Assembly: GCF_021726475.1 (NCBI RefSeq)
Contig: NZ_JAKJRU010000005.1
Coordinates: 62,001 to 126,000 of the forward strand
Reading direction: 5' to 3'
Origin: Pseudomonas oligotrophica
Lineage (GTDB): Bacteria > Pseudomonadota > Gammaproteobacteria > Pseudomonadales > Pseudomonadaceae
DNA: 64,000 nucleotides
Shown here: piece by piece, positions 43,252-52,956 of the stretch
Numbering within the stretch: position 1 is the stretch's first letter
Layout of the letters: every line of letters starts with the position of its first letter
Notes under the pieces: model-generated
What the model saw: the letters and a program-made list of their open reading frames with translations, nothing else
Told to the model about the DNA's origin: nothing
Databases searched by the model: none
Program-made: the position numbers and the translations under genes

Positions 43252-43671
43252 ATGCGCGTACTTGGCTTGCTCGCCCTGTTCCTCAGCCTGCCGGTACTGG
43301 CCGCCGAGCCGGCCAGCGGCATGAGCAGCGCCGACCTGGGCGCGCAGCTGTCCAAACTGCTGCTCGGCCTGCTGCTGGTCATCGGGCTGATCTTCCTGCT
43401 CGCCTGGCTGCTGCGCCGCGTGCAGCACCTCAACCCGCGTGGCCCGCAGGCCATCAAGCTGGTCTCGAGCCAGGCGCTGGGCCCGCGCGAGCGGCTGGTG
43501 CTGGTGCAGGTTGGTGGCGAGCAGGTGCTGATCGGCCTCTCGGCCGGGCGCATCACTCCGCTGCATGTGCTCAAGGAACCGGTGCTGCTGCCGGATGCCG
43601 AGCCGGCCAATCCCGAATTCGCCCAGCGCCTGATGGACCTGCTGGGCAAGGACCACAAGGACAAGAGCTGA
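43252..43671 (+). CDS. fliO: Flagellar biosynthesis protein FliO
   Basis: 139 residues. A possible signal sequence ([20 protein letters not shown]) and one membrane helix (about 36-58), then the cytoplasmic FliO domain with [20 protein letters not shown]. It helps FliP ring assembly. The stop overlaps fliP by one base. Confidence 0.9.
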   Translation: MRVLGLLALFLSLPVLAAEPASGMSSADLGAQLSKLLLGLLLVIGLIFLLAWLLRRVQHLNPRGPQAIKLVSSQALGPRERLVLVQVGGEQVLIGLSAGRITPLHVLKEPVLLPDAEPANPEFAQRLMDLLGKDHKDKS

Positions 43672-44447
43672 TGCTGCGCATATTGCTGACGGTCCTGCTG
43701 CTGGCCGTCGCGCCGCTCGCCCTGGCGCAGGACGCCGGCGGCCTGGTGGCCCAGGGCGACAATCCGCTGTCGATCCCGGCGATCACCCTCTCGACCGACG
43801 CCGAGGGCCAGCAGGAGTACTCGGTCAGCCTGCAGATCCTGCTGATCATGACGGCGCTGAGCTTCATCCCGGCGTTCGTCATGCTGATGACCAGCTTCAC
43901 GCGGATCATCATCGTCTTCTCCATCCTGCGCCAGGCGCTGGGCCTGCAGCAGACGCCGTCGAACCAGATCCTCGTCGGCCTGGCGCTGTTCCTCACCCTG
44001 TTCGTCATGGCACCAGTGTTCGAGCGCATCAACCGCGAGGCGCTGCAGCCCTACCTGGCCGAGCAGCTGCCGGCGCAGGACGCCATCGCCCGCGCCGAGG
44101 TGCCGCTCAAGGCCTTCATGCTGGCGCAGACGCGCGAGAGCGACCTGGCGCTGTTCGTCCGCCTGTCCAAGCGCACCGACATCCAGGGCCCGGAGGCCAC
44201 GCCGCTGACCATCCTCGTCCCGGCGTTCGTCACCTCCGAGCTGAAGACCGCGTTCCAGATCGGCTTCATGATCTTCATCCCGTTCCTGATCATCGACATG
44301 GTGGTGGCCAGCGTGCTGATGGCCATGGGCATGATGATGCTCTCGCCGCTGATCATCTCGCTGCCGTTCAAGATCATGCTGTTCGTGCTGGTCGACGGCT
44401 GGGGCCTGATCATCGGCACCCTGGCCGGCAGTTTCGGCACCCTCTAG
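43671..44447 (+). CDS. fliP: Flagellar export gate protein FliP
   Basis: 258 residues. Cleavable signal ([20 protein letters not shown]), then [20 protein letters not shown] and [14 protein letters not shown], the FliP signatures. Four membrane helices. It builds the export gate with FliQ and FliR. Confidence 0.95.
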   Translation: MLRILLTVLLLAVAPLALAQDAGGLVAQGDNPLSIPAITLSTDAEGQQEYSVSLQILLIMTALSFIPAFVMLMTSFTRIIIVFSILRQALGLQQTPSNQILVGLALFLTLFVMAPVFERINREALQPYLAEQLPAQDAIARAEVPLKAFMLAQTRESDLALFVRLSKRTDIQGPEATPLTILVPAFVTSELKTAFQIGFMIFIPFLIIDMVVASVLMAMGMMMLSPLIISLPFKIMLFVLVDGWGLIIGTLAGSFGTL

Positions 44448-44457
44448 GAGGCTCGTC

Positions 44458-44727
44458 ATGACGCCCGAAGTCGCGGTCGACCTGTTTCGCGAAGGCCTGT
44501 GGATGACCGCCGTGATCGTCGGCGTGCTGGTGGTGCCGAGCCTGGTGGTCGGCCTGGTGGTGGCGATGTTCCAGGCCGCCACGCAGATCAACGAGCAGAC
44601 CCTGAGCTTCCTGCCGCGCCTGCTGGTCATGCTGCTGACGCTGATCTGGGCCGGACCCTGGCTGGTGCGTGAGCTGATGGAATACACGCAGAACCTGATC
44701 ACCAACATCCCGCTGATCATCGGCTGA
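44458..44727 (+). CDS. fliQ: Flagellar export gate protein FliQ
   Basis: 89 residues with two membrane helices (about 14-38 and 53-75) and FQAATQINEQTLSFLPR, the FliQ signature. AGGAG precedes the ATG. It overlaps fliR by one base. Confidence 0.94.
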   Translation: MTPEVAVDLFREGLWMTAVIVGVLVVPSLVVGLVVAMFQAATQINEQTLSFLPRLLVMLLTLIWAGPWLVRELMEYTQNLITNIPLIIG

Positions 44728-45503
44728 TGCTGGCGCTATCCGACGCGCAGATCGGCGCCTGGGTGGCGCAGTTCATGCTGCCGCTGTTTCGCGTCGGCGC
44801 GCTGCTGATGAGCATGCCGATCATCGGCACGCAGCTGGTGCCGGTACGTATCCGCCTGTACCTGGCGCTGGCGATCACCCTGGTGCTGGCGCCGACCCTG
44901 GGGCCGATGCCGGAGGTGGAGGCGCTGAGCCTGCGCGCGATGCTGCTGATCGCCGAGCAGATCCTCATCGGCGTGATGCTCGGCTTCGTCTTGCAGCTGT
45001 TCTTCCACCTGTTCATCGTCGCCGGCCAGCTGCTGGCCATGCAGATGGGCCTGGGCTTCGCCTCGATGGTCGACCCGGCCAACGGCATCTCGGTGCCGGT
45101 GCTCGGCCAGTTCTTCAATTTACTGGTGATCCTGCTGTTCCTGGCGATGAACGGGCACCTGGTGGTGCTGGAGATCCTCACCGAGAGCTTCGTCACCCTG
45201 CCGGTCGGCTCGGGGCTGTCGACCAACCACTTCTGGGAGGTCGCCAGCAAGCTCGGCTGGGTGCTTGGCGCCGGCCTGCTGCTGGTGCTGCCGGCGATCA
45301 CCGCGCTGCTGGTGATCAACCTGGCGTTCGGCCTGATGACCCGCGCCGCGCCGCAGCTGAACATCTTTTCCATCGGCTTCCCGCTGACCCTGGTGCTCGG
45401 CCTGATCGTGGTGTGGGTCGGCATGGCCGACATCCTGGCGCAGTACCAGGTGTTCGTCGGCCAGGCGCTGGAGATGCTCCGCGAACTGGTGGGGTTGCGC
45501 TGA
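44727..45503 (+). CDS. fliR: Flagellar export gate protein FliR
   Basis: 258 residues with about six membrane helices. MQMGLGFASMVDPANGISV and APQLNIFSIGFPLTL are FliR signature stretches. It forms the gate with FliP and FliQ. The start overlaps the fliQ stop. Confidence 0.94.
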   Translation: MLALSDAQIGAWVAQFMLPLFRVGALLMSMPIIGTQLVPVRIRLYLALAITLVLAPTLGPMPEVEALSLRAMLLIAEQILIGVMLGFVLQLFFHLFIVAGQLLAMQMGLGFASMVDPANGISVPVLGQFFNLLVILLFLAMNGHLVVLEILTESFVTLPVGSGLSTNHFWEVASKLGWVLGAGLLLVLPAITALLVINLAFGLMTRAAPQLNIFSIGFPLTLVLGLIVVWVGMADILAQYQVFVGQALEMLRELVGLR

Positions 45504-45536
45504 TGAAGCTGTCTTCGTTGCTGGCGGAGGTCGCCC

Positions 45537-46673
45537 ATGGCCGAGAATGAGAACGGCGCGGACAAGAGCGAGGAACCTACCGAGAAACGCCTGCGCGATG
45601 CCCGTGAGAAGGGGCAGATCGCCCGTTCCCGCGAACTCAACACGGTGGCGGTGACGGTCGCCGGGATCGGCGGCCTGCTGGCCTCCGGCAGCGGCCTGGC
45701 GCAGGCGCTGATGGGGCTGATGCGCGGCAGCTTCGAGCTCAGCCGCGAGATGCTCTTCGACCCGGGCAGCATGGCGTTGCTGTTGCTGGCCGGCGGTTCC
45801 CTGGCGCTCAAGGCGGTGATCCCGCTGCTGCTGGTGCTGCTGATCGCCTCGATCGCCGGGCCCATGGCGCTGGGTGGCTGGCTGTTCTCGGCCAAGGCGA
45901 TGGCGCCGCAGTTCAGCCGGATGAACCCGGCCGCCGGGCTCAAGCGGATGTTCTCCACCAAGGCGCTGGTCGAGCTGCTCAAGGCACTGGGCAAGTTCCT
46001 CGTGGTGCTGCTGGTGGCGCTGGCGGTGCTGTCGGCCTACGAAGACGATCTGCTGTCGATCGCCAAGCAGCCGCTGGACCTGGCGATCATGCACAGCGCT
46101 GAGATCGTCGGCTGGTGCGCACTGTGGATGGCCTGCGGGCTGATCCTGATCGCTGCGGTGGATGTGCCGTTCCAGCTCTGGGACAACAAGCAAAAACTGA
46201 TGATGACCAAGCAGGAGGTCAAGGACGAGTACAAGGATTCCGAGGGCAAGCCGGAGGTCAAGTCACGTATCCGCCAGCTGCAGCGCGACGCGGCGCAGCG
46301 GCGCATGATGCAGGCGGTGCCCGAGGCCGACGTGGTCATCACCAACCCGACGCACTTCGCCGTGGCGCTCAAGTATGACGCCGAGCGGAGCGGGGCACCG
46401 ATGCTGGTGGCCAAGGGCGGCGATTTCGTCGCGCTGAAGATCCGTGAGATCGCCCAGGAGCACCGCGTCACGGTGCTCGAGTCGCCGGCACTGGCGCGGG
46501 CGGTGTTCTACTCGACCGAGGTCGACCGCGAGATTCCCGCCGGCCTCTACCTGGCCATTGCACAGGTGCTCGCCTATGTCTACCAGCTGCGCCAGTACCA
46601 GGCCGGCAGGGGCCGCCGGCCGGCGCCGCTGCACGACCTGCCGATCCCGCCGGACCTGCGCCGCGACGAGTAG
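45537..46673 (+). CDS. flhB: Flagellar export switch protein FlhB
   Basis: 378 residues. Four membrane helices in the first 210, then the cytoplasmic domain with the self-cleavage motif N270-P271-T272-H273 (VVITNPTHFAVALKY). It switches export specificity with FliK. GGAGG precedes the ATG. Here the operon ends: a hairpin follows and sodC converges from the other strand, whereas in many pseudomonads flhA follows directly or after small genes. Confidence 0.95.
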   Translation: MAENENGADKSEEPTEKRLRDAREKGQIARSRELNTVAVTVAGIGGLLASGSGLAQALMGLMRGSFELSREMLFDPGSMALLLLAGGSLALKAVIPLLLVLLIASIAGPMALGGWLFSAKAMAPQFSRMNPAAGLKRMFSTKALVELLKALGKFLVVLLVALAVLSAYEDDLLSIAKQPLDLAIMHSAEIVGWCALWMACGLILIAAVDVPFQLWDNKQKLMMTKQEVKDEYKDSEGKPEVKSRIRQLQRDAAQRRMMQAVPEADVVITNPTHFAVALKYDAERSGAPMLVAKGGDFVALKIREIAQEHRVTVLESPALARAVFYSTEVDREIPAGLYLAIAQVLAYVYQLRQYQAGRGRRPAPLHDLPIPPDLRRDE

Positions 46674-46678
46674 GGCAA

Positions 46679-46704
46679 CGGCAAGCCGCGGGCCAGGCTT
46701 GCCG
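46679..46704. terminator. Hairpin between flhB and sodC
   Basis: CGGCAAGCC (46679-46687) pairs perfectly with GGCTTGCCG (46696-46704) around eight bases; flanking GGCAAC and GGTTGCC extend it with a small bulge. No T-run. Placed between convergent genes. Confidence 0.5.
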
Positions 46705-46717
46705 CCGGTTGCCGCGC

Positions 46718-47239
46718 TTATTCGATGACGCCGCAGGCCACGCGCGCGCCGCCACCGCCGAGGGGCTGCGGATGGTCGGCGTGGTTGTCGCCGCCCTGGT
46801 GGATCATCAGCGCCAATCCCTTGATGTCGCCAAGGCTCTTGAGGCGCGGCGCCAGCAGCGGCTGGCCGGCCTTGCCGTCGGCATCGACGTAGAGCGCCGG
46901 CAGGTCGCCCATGTGGCCGTCGCCCCAGGGCTCGCCGTGCTTGCCGGCGTTCTTCGGGTCCCAGTGGCCGCCCGCGGCGCCGGCCGGGGTGGTCTTGCCG
47001 TCGATCTCGGCGGTCTCGCAGCTGCCCTTGGCATGCACATGAAAGCCATGCGCGCCGGGCTGCAGGTTGGCCAGCTGCGGACGGAACACCAGGCCGTGCT
47101 CGCTGGTCTCGATGCTGACCTCCCCAACCGACTTGCCGACGCCTTCGGCGCTGACGGCTTTCATCTTCACGCTCAGCGTTTCGGCATGGGCGGCTGCGGC
47201 GACGCAGCTGGCCAGGGCGGCAATGATCCACTTGTTCAT
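46718..47239 (-). CDS. sodC: Periplasmic Cu,Zn superoxide dismutase
   Basis: 173 residues. Signal peptide 1-19 ([19 protein letters not shown]). Copper and zinc ligands H67, H69, H92, H101, H109, D112 and H147 are in place, and C74 and C169 can form the disulfide. It converts periplasmic superoxide to peroxide. It lies opposite in direction inside the flagellar cluster, between flhB and flhA; this is the only minus-strand gene between 31.4 and 61.9 kb. Base composition does not differ visibly from the neighbours. Confidence 0.95.
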   Translation of the reverse strand: MNKWIIAALASCVAAAAHAETLSVKMKAVSAEGVGKSVGEVSIETSEHGLVFRPQLANLQPGAHGFHVHAKGSCETAEIDGKTTPAGAAGGHWDPKNAGKHGEPWGDGHMGDLPALYVDADGKAGQPLLAPRLKSLGDIKGLALMIHQGGDNHADHPQPLGGGGARVACGVIE

Positions 47240-47348
47240 GGCGGTCTCCTTCTTCTTTGGAAAACGGATGGGGTCAGCGTGAGACTGCCGTTCGCGACGC
47301 GGGTTCGCTGCTGCCGGCCGGCGTCTGGGGCGGGCATCGCGCTCAAGT

Positions 47349-47364
47349 TGGACCCCTTCTTGCT
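47349..47364 (+). promoter_or_regulatory. Sigma-54 promoter of flhA
   Basis: TGGACCCCTTCTTGCT keeps the -24 GG and the -12 TTGCT of RpoN promoters with the right five-base gap; one base (A for C) deviates in the -24 box. 59 bases before the flhA start. Confidence 0.78.
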
Positions 47365-47422
47365 ATAGCCCGGGCAGAGCGTTTCGTCGCGTCAATTTTT
47401 CTCTGTTTCCCTGGGGGCCACG

Positions 47423-49543
47423 TTGGATCGCACGCAACTGATCGATATGCGCAACAGCCTGACCGGTCTCGGCCGCGGCAACCTGGGCGTGCCGCTGCTG
47501 CTGCTGGTGATGCTGGGCATGATGATGCTGCCGGTGCCGCCGTTCCTGCTGGACGTGCTGTTCACCTTCAACATCGCGCTGTCCATCGTCGTGCTGCTGG
47601 TCAGCGTCTATGCGCTGCGCCCGCTGGATTTCGCGGTATTCCCCACGGTGCTGCTGGTGGCGACCCTGCTGCGCCTGGCGCTGAACGTCGCCTCGACGCG
47701 GGTGGTGCTGATCCACGGGCATGACGGTGGCAGCGCGGCCGGCCATGTGATCGAGGCCTTCGGCAACGTGGTGATCGGCGGCAACTACGTGGTCGGCATC
47801 GTGGTGTTCGCGATCCTGATGATCATCAACTTCGTGGTGGTGACCAAGGGCGCCGGACGCATCTCCGAGGTGAGCGCGCGCTTCACCCTCGACGCCATGC
47901 CGGGCAAGCAGATGGCCATCGACGCCGACCTCAACGCCGGCCTGATCGACCAGGCCGAGGCCAAGAAGCGCCGCGCCGAGGTGTCCTCCGAGGCGGACTT
48001 CTACGGCTCGATGGACGGTGCCAGCAAGTTCGTGCGCGGCGACGCCATCGCCGGCCTGCTGATCCTGTTCATCAACCTGCTCGGCGGCATGGGCATCGGC
48101 ATGGCCCAGCACGGCATGAGCTTCGCCGAGGCCGGCCGGGTCTACGCGCTGCTGACCATCGGTGACGGCCTGGTGGCGCAGATCCCCTCGCTCCTGCTGT
48201 CCACCGCGGCGGCGATCATGGTCACCCGCGTGACCAGCTCCGAAGACATGGGCGAGCAGGTCAACCGGCAGATGTTCTCCTCGCCCAAGGCGCTGGCGGT
48301 CTCGGCCGCGATCCTCATCGCCATGGGCCTGGTGCCGGGCATGCCGCACTTCTCCTTCGTCGGCCTCGGCGTCCTGGCCGCGGCCGGCGCCTACTGGATC
48401 TGGCATCGGCAGAAGCGCACCGCGCAGCAGGCCGAGCAGGAGGTGCAGAAGCAACAGGAGCTGCTGCCGGCCCAGCGCGCCGCGGAAACCAAGGAGCTCG
48501 GCTGGGACGACGTGACGCCGGTGGACATGGTTGGCCTGGAGGTCGGCTACCGGCTGATCCCGCTGGTCGACCGCAACCAGGGTGGCCAGTTGCTCGGGCG
48601 AATCAAGGGCGTGCGCAAGAAGCTGTCGCAGGACCTGGGCTTCCTCATGCCCTCGGTGCACATCCGCGACAACCTCGACCTGCTGCCCAACGCCTACCGG
48701 CTGACGCTGATGGGCGTCAGCCTGGCCGAGGCCGAGGTCTACCCCGACCGCGAACTGGCGATCAACCCCGGTCAGGTCTACGGCCCGCTCAACGGCATCG
48801 CCGCGCGCGACCCGGCGTTCGGCCTGGAGGCGGTGTGGATCGAGGGCAGCCAGCGCGACCAGGCGCAGTCGCTTGGCTATACGGTGGTCGATGCCAGCAC
48901 GGTGATCGCCACGCACCTCAACCAGATTCTTTACAAGCACGCCCACGAACTGCTGGGCCACGAAGAGGTCCAGAACTTGTTGCAGCTGCTGGCCAAGAGT
49001 TCGCCCAAGCTGGCCGAGGAACTGGTGCCGGGGATGATCTCGCTGTCGACCCTGCTCAAGGTGCTGCAGACCCTGCTGCAGGAGCAGGTGCCGGTGCGCG
49101 ACATCCGCACCATTGCCGAGGCGATCGCCAACGTGGCCGGCAAGAGTCAAGATCCCGCCGCGATGGTGGCCGCGGTGCGCGTGGCGCTGTCGCGTGCCAT
49201 CGTGCAGAACGTCGTGGGCCTTGAGCCGGAGCTGCCTGTGATCACCCTCGAGCCCCGCCTGGAACAGATATTGCTCAACAGCCTGCAGAAAGCCGGACAG
49301 GGTGTCGAAGATGGCATCCTGCTGGAGCCCGGAATGGCCGAAAAGTTGCAACGCTCGCTGGTAGAAGCCGCGCAGCGTCAAGAAATGCTCGGCAAGCCGG
49401 CGATTCTCCTGGTGGCGGGCCCGGTCCGCGCGATGCTCTCGCGCTTCGCCCGACTGGCCGTGCCGAACATGCATGTGCTGGCCTACCAGGAAATTCCGGA
49501 CAACAAGCAGGTCACCATCGTTTCGACGGTGGGTCAGAATTAA
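47423..49543 (+). CDS. flhA: Flagellar export protein FlhA
   Basis: 706 residues from TTG 47423 (MDRTQLIDMRNSLTGLGRGN). About eight membrane helices cover 20-320, including the FHIPEP region with RISEVSARFTLDAMPGKQMAIDAD split over about 148-172. The cytoplasmic domain (about 365-700) binds chaperones. GGGGG lies seven bases before the TTG. It is the export engine with FlhB and begins a long run through cheB and beyond. Confidence 0.94.
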   Translation: MDRTQLIDMRNSLTGLGRGNLGVPLLLLVMLGMMMLPVPPFLLDVLFTFNIALSIVVLLVSVYALRPLDFAVFPTVLLVATLLRLALNVASTRVVLIHGHDGGSAAGHVIEAFGNVVIGGNYVVGIVVFAILMIINFVVVTKGAGRISEVSARFTLDAMPGKQMAIDADLNAGLIDQAEAKKRRAEVSSEADFYGSMDGASKFVRGDAIAGLLILFINLLGGMGIGMAQHGMSFAEAGRVYALLTIGDGLVAQIPSLLLSTAAAIMVTRVTSSEDMGEQVNRQMFSSPKALAVSAAILIAMGLVPGMPHFSFVGLGVLAAAGAYWIWHRQKRTAQQAEQEVQKQQELLPAQRAAETKELGWDDVTPVDMVGLEVGYRLIPLVDRNQGGQLLGRIKGVRKKLSQDLGFLMPSVHIRDNLDLLPNAYRLTLMGVSLAEAEVYPDRELAINPGQVYGPLNGIAARDPAFGLEAVWIEGSQRDQAQSLGYTVVDASTVIATHLNQILYKHAHELLGHEEVQNLLQLLAKSSPKLAEELVPGMISLSTLLKVLQTLLQEQVPVRDIRTIAEAIANVAGKSQDPAAMVAAVRVALSRAIVQNVVGLEPELPVITLEPRLEQILLNSLQKAGQGVEDGILLEPGMAEKLQRSLVEAAQRQEMLGKPAILLVAGPVRAMLSRFARLAVPNMHVLAYQEIPDNKQVTIVSTVGQN

Positions 49544-49558
49544 TCGAGGGTGCAGGCC

Positions 49559-50833
49559 ATGCAGGTCAAACGTTTCTTCGCCGCCGATATGCGCATCGCC
49601 ATGAAGATGGTTCGCGATGAGCTGGGCGCCGATGCGGTGATCATCGGCAACCGCCGGGTTGCCGGCGGCGTCGAGCTGACCGCCGTGCTCGACTACCCGA
49701 TGCAGGGTGCCGCCGAGGCGAAGAAGCCGAACCCGGCGCTGGAGGCCGAGCTGCGCAAGACCCAGTCGCGCATCGCCAGCGCCCATGCCGAACTGTCCGG
49801 CGCCCGGCCGCAGGCCGTGCAGGATCGTCAACTGCTTGACGAGCCCAAGCCGGCCGCCGCCGAACCGGTTGCCGCGGCGCCGGCGCTCGACAGTCGCGCC
49901 ATCGAGAGCATGTACAGCGAACTGCAGGGCCTGCGTGAGCTGATCGAAGTGCAGCTCGGCTCCATCGCCTGGGGCCAGGAGCAGAGCCGGCGCCCGCAGC
50001 AGGCCGGCCTGTGGCGGCGCCTGCAGCGCCTCGGCCTGCCGGCCGAACTGTCGCGCAGCCTGCTGGAGAAGGTCGCCACCGTCAGCGATCCGCGCCAGGC
50101 CTGGCGCATGCTGCTGGCGCACCTGGCGCAGTCGATCAAGGTCTGCAAGAACGAACCGCTGGAAGAGGGCGGCGTGATTGCCCTGGTCGGCCCGGCCGGT
50201 GTCGGCAAGACCACCACGCTGGCCAAGCTGGCGGCGCGCTACGTGCTCAAGTACGGCGCGCAGAGCATCGCCCTGGCGAGCATGGACAACTACCGCATCG
50301 GCGCGCAGGAGCAGCTCAAGACCCTGGGTCGCATCCTCGACGTGCCGGTACTGCAGATCGACCCGTCCAAGCCGCTGGCCGGCTCGCTCGCCTCGCTGGC
50401 GCGCAAGCGGGTGATCCTCATCGACACCGCCGGCCTGCCGGCCAGCGATCCGACCCTGCGCCAGCAGCTCGCCGCGCTGTCGGATCGCGGTGTGAAGTCG
50501 CGCAACTACCTGGTGCTGGCCGCGACCAGCCAGAGCCAGGTGCTCAAGGCGGCCTGGCACAACTACCGGCGCTGCGGCCTGAGCGGCTGCATCCTGACCA
50601 AGCTCGACGAGGCCGGTTCGCTCGGCGATGTGCTGGGGCTCACAATCAGCCAGCACTTGCCGATAGCCTACCTGGCCGACGGGCCGCGTATTCCCGACGA
50701 CCTGCACCTGCCGCGCAGCCACCAGCTGGTCAGCCGCGCGGTCAGCCTGCAGTCGGACGAGGAGCCGAGCGAAGAGACCATGGCAGACATGTTCGCTGGC
50801 CTGTACAACGAATCCTCGCGGCGCGCCGGTTGA
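49559..50833 (+). CDS. flhF: Flagellar placement GTPase FlhF
   Basis: 424 residues, SRP-type GTPase. The N-terminal B domain (MQVKRFFAADMRIAMKMVRD) is followed by a variable linker, then the NG domain with P-loop GPAGVGKTTTLAK (211-223), the G3 region IDTAGLPASD and the G4 region TKLDEAGSLG. FlhF recruits the first flagellar parts to the cell pole. GAGGG precedes ATG 49559; a GTG nine bases earlier is possible. fleN follows. Confidence 0.93.
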   Translation: MQVKRFFAADMRIAMKMVRDELGADAVIIGNRRVAGGVELTAVLDYPMQGAAEAKKPNPALEAELRKTQSRIASAHAELSGARPQAVQDRQLLDEPKPAAAEPVAAAPALDSRAIESMYSELQGLRELIEVQLGSIAWGQEQSRRPQQAGLWRRLQRLGLPAELSRSLLEKVATVSDPRQAWRMLLAHLAQSIKVCKNEPLEEGGVIALVGPAGVGKTTTLAKLAARYVLKYGAQSIALASMDNYRIGAQEQLKTLGRILDVPVLQIDPSKPLAGSLASLARKRVILIDTAGLPASDPTLRQQLAALSDRGVKSRNYLVLAATSQSQVLKAAWHNYRRCGLSGCILTKLDEAGSLGDVLGLTISQHLPIAYLADGPRIPDDLHLPRSHQLVSRAVSLQSDEEPSEETMADMFAGLYNESSRRAG

Positions 50834-50913
50834 ATGGCGCGATCGAATGAACCTGATGCGCACTTGCGGCGCATCGTCGGCCCGCTGGGCCTGCTACATA
50901 TAGGCGTTTGAAA

Positions 50914-51744
50914 ATGGGTATGCATCCCGTACAGGTGATTGCGGTGACCGGCGGCAAGGGTGGCGTCGGCAAGACCAACGTGTCGGTCAATCTGGCGCTG
51001 GCGCTGGCCGATATCGGTCGCCGGGTCGTATTGCTCGACGCCGACCTCGGCCTGGCCAACGTCGACGTGTTGCTGGGGCTGACCAGCAAGCGCACGCTGG
51101 CCGACGTGATCGCCGGCGAGTGCGACCTGCGTGACGTGATCATCCAGGGCCCGGGGGGCATCCGCATCGTGCCGGCCGCCTCGGGCACGCAGAGCATGGT
51201 GCAGCTGTCGACGCTGCAGCATGCCGGGCTGGTCCAGGCCTTCAGCGAACTGGGCGACGAACTCGACGTGCTGATCATCGATACCGCCGCCGGCATCGGC
51301 GATGCGGTGGTCAGCTTCGTGCGCGCGGCCCATGAGGTGCTGCTGGTGGTGACCGACGAGCCGACGTCGATCACCGATGCCTACGCACTGATCAAGCTGC
51401 TCAACCGCGACTACGGCATCAGCCGCTTCCGCGTGCTGGCCAACATGGCCCACGCGCCGCAGGAAGGCCGCAATCTGTTCGCCAAGCTGACCAAGGTCGC
51501 CGAGCGCTTCCTCGATGTCGCGCTGCAATACGTCGGTGCCATCCCCTACGACGAAGCGGTGCGCAAGGCGGTGCAGAAGCAGCGTGCAGTCTACGAGGCC
51601 TATCCGCGGTCCAAATCCTCGCTGGCCTTCAAGGCCGTCGCGCAGAAGGTCGATACCTGGCCGCTGCCGACCACGCCGCGCGGGCACCTCGAGTTCTTCG
51701 TCGAGCGCCTGATCAGCCCCGCAGTCGTCGGGAACCACGAATGA
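50914..51744 (+). CDS. fleN: Flagellar number regulator FleN (FlhG, MinD-like)
   Basis: 276 residues. The deviant Walker A GGKGGVGKTN is at 13-22; VLLDADLGLANVDVLLG and the C-terminal amphipathic tail (GHLEFFVERLIS) fit FleN. It counters FleQ and limits the number of polar flagella. ATG 50914 chosen; TTG 50908 would add two residues. fliA overlaps the stop by four bases. Confidence 0.93.
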   Translation: MGMHPVQVIAVTGGKGGVGKTNVSVNLALALADIGRRVVLLDADLGLANVDVLLGLTSKRTLADVIAGECDLRDVIIQGPGGIRIVPAASGTQSMVQLSTLQHAGLVQAFSELGDELDVLIIDTAAGIGDAVVSFVRAAHEVLLVVTDEPTSITDAYALIKLLNRDYGISRFRVLANMAHAPQEGRNLFAKLTKVAERFLDVALQYVGAIPYDEAVRKAVQKQRAVYEAYPRSKSSLAFKAVAQKVDTWPLPTTPRGHLEFFVERLISPAVVGNHE

Positions 51745-52487
51745 GAACCGCCGGATCCGCCATGTACTACAGCAAGGCTCACGAAAAGGATGCGCAGTAT
51801 CGCCTGATCGATCAGTATGCCCCGCTGGTCAAGCGCATCGCCTACCACCTGCTGGCCCGCCTGCCGGCCAGCGTCCAGGTCGACGACCTCATCCAGGCCG
51901 GCATGATCGGCCTGCTCGAGGCGGCGAAGAAATACGACGCCGGCAAGGGCGCCAGCTTCGAGACCTACGCCGGCATCCGCATCCGCGGCACCATGCTCGA
52001 CGAGGTGCGCAAGGGCGACTGGGCGCCGCGTTCGGTACACCGCAATTCGCGCATGGTCAGCGAGGCGATCCGCGCGGTGGAGGCCAGAACCGGGCGCGAC
52101 GCTAAAGATCAGGAAGTCGCGGCCGAACTTAACATGAGCCTCGACGACTATTACGCGATTCTGGGGGACACCCTGGGCAGCCGCCTGTTCAGCTTCGATG
52201 ACCTGCTGCAGGAAGGCGAGCAGGGCGAGCTGAACGAAGATGCCGGCAGCGCCCATCCGGAACCCTTTCGCGACCTCGAGGACGAGCGCTTCCAGCAGGC
52301 CCTGGCCGATGCCATCGCCAACCTGCCCGAGCGGGAGAAGCTCGTGCTGTCGCTGTATTACGACGAAGAGCTCAACTTGAAGGAAATCGGTCAGGTGCTG
52401 GGCGTCAGCGAGTCGCGCGTCAGCCAGCTGCACAGCCAGTGCGCCGCACGTCTGCGGGCGCGGCTCGGCGAATGGCGCGCCGCCTGA
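51741..52487 (+). CDS. fliA: RNA polymerase sigma factor FliA (sigma-28)
   Basis: 248 residues. Sigma region 2 (ASFETYAGIRIRGTMLDEVR), region 3 (KDQEVAAELNMSLDDYYAIL) and region 4 (LNLKEIGQVLGVSESRVSQL) all match FliA. It transcribes late flagellar and chemotaxis genes and is held by FlgM. ATGA overlap with fleN. A FliA-type promoter is present downstream before parP. Confidence 0.95.
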   Translation: MRTAGSAMYYSKAHEKDAQYRLIDQYAPLVKRIAYHLLARLPASVQVDDLIQAGMIGLLEAAKKYDAGKGASFETYAGIRIRGTMLDEVRKGDWAPRSVHRNSRMVSEAIRAVEARTGRDAKDQEVAAELNMSLDDYYAILGDTLGSRLFSFDDLLQEGEQGELNEDAGSAHPEPFRDLEDERFQQALADAIANLPEREKLVLSLYYDEELNLKEIGQVLGVSESRVSQLHSQCAARLRARLGEWRAA

Positions 52488-52547
52488 TCGAAAGCAGTTT
52501 GCAGCGAGTGCTCGGTTGCCGAGATTTTGGGACTTACGGAGGTCGAC

Positions 52548-52934
52548 TTGGACAAGAACATGAAAATCCTCATCGTCGATGACTTCTCGACGATGAGACG
52601 GATCATCAAGAACCTCTTGCGTGACCTGGGGTTCACCAACACCGCCGAGGCGGACGACGGCACCACCGCGCTGCCGATGCTCAAGAGCGGCAGCTTCGAT
52701 TTCCTCGTCACCGACTGGAACATGCCCGGCATGAGCGGCATCGACCTGCTGCGCCAGGTGCGTGCCGACGAGCGCCTCAAGCACCTGCCGGTGCTGATGG
52801 TCACCGCCGAAGCCAAGCGCGACCAGATCATCGAGGCGGCCCAGGCCGGGGTCAACGGCTACGTGGTCAAGCCCTTCACCGCCCAGGTGCTCAAGGAAAA
52901 GATCGAGAAGATCTTCGAGCGCGTCAACGGCTGA
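52548..52934 (+). CDS. cheY: Chemotaxis response regulator CheY
   Basis: 128 residues from TTG 52548 ([20 protein letters not shown]), with GGAGG five bases before it; ATG 52560 is 17 bases from that site and gives a 124-residue form. Phospho-site D56 (VTDWNMPG), T86 and K108 are in place. CheY-P binds FliM and turns the motor. Confidence 0.94.
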   Translation: MDKNMKILIVDDFSTMRRIIKNLLRDLGFTNTAEADDGTTALPMLKSGSFDFLVTDWNMPGMSGIDLLRQVRADERLKHLPVLMVTAEAKRDQIIEAAQAGVNGYVVKPFTAQVLKEKIEKIFERVNG

Positions 52935-52956
52935 GCAGCAACGCCGCGAGGGCACT

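Noticed and set aside
46718..47239. sodC as part of a recent mobile element
   Set aside because: No transposase, terminal repeats or composition shift are seen around it.
47363..50863. A 1166-codon open frame on the - strand
   Set aside because: It is antisense to flhA and flhF; its His/Gln/Arg-rich repeats come from codon bias on the other strand.
52500..52545. Possible FliA promoter before cheY (GCCGAGAT)
   Set aside because: The -10 is imperfect and no -35 stands at the right distance.
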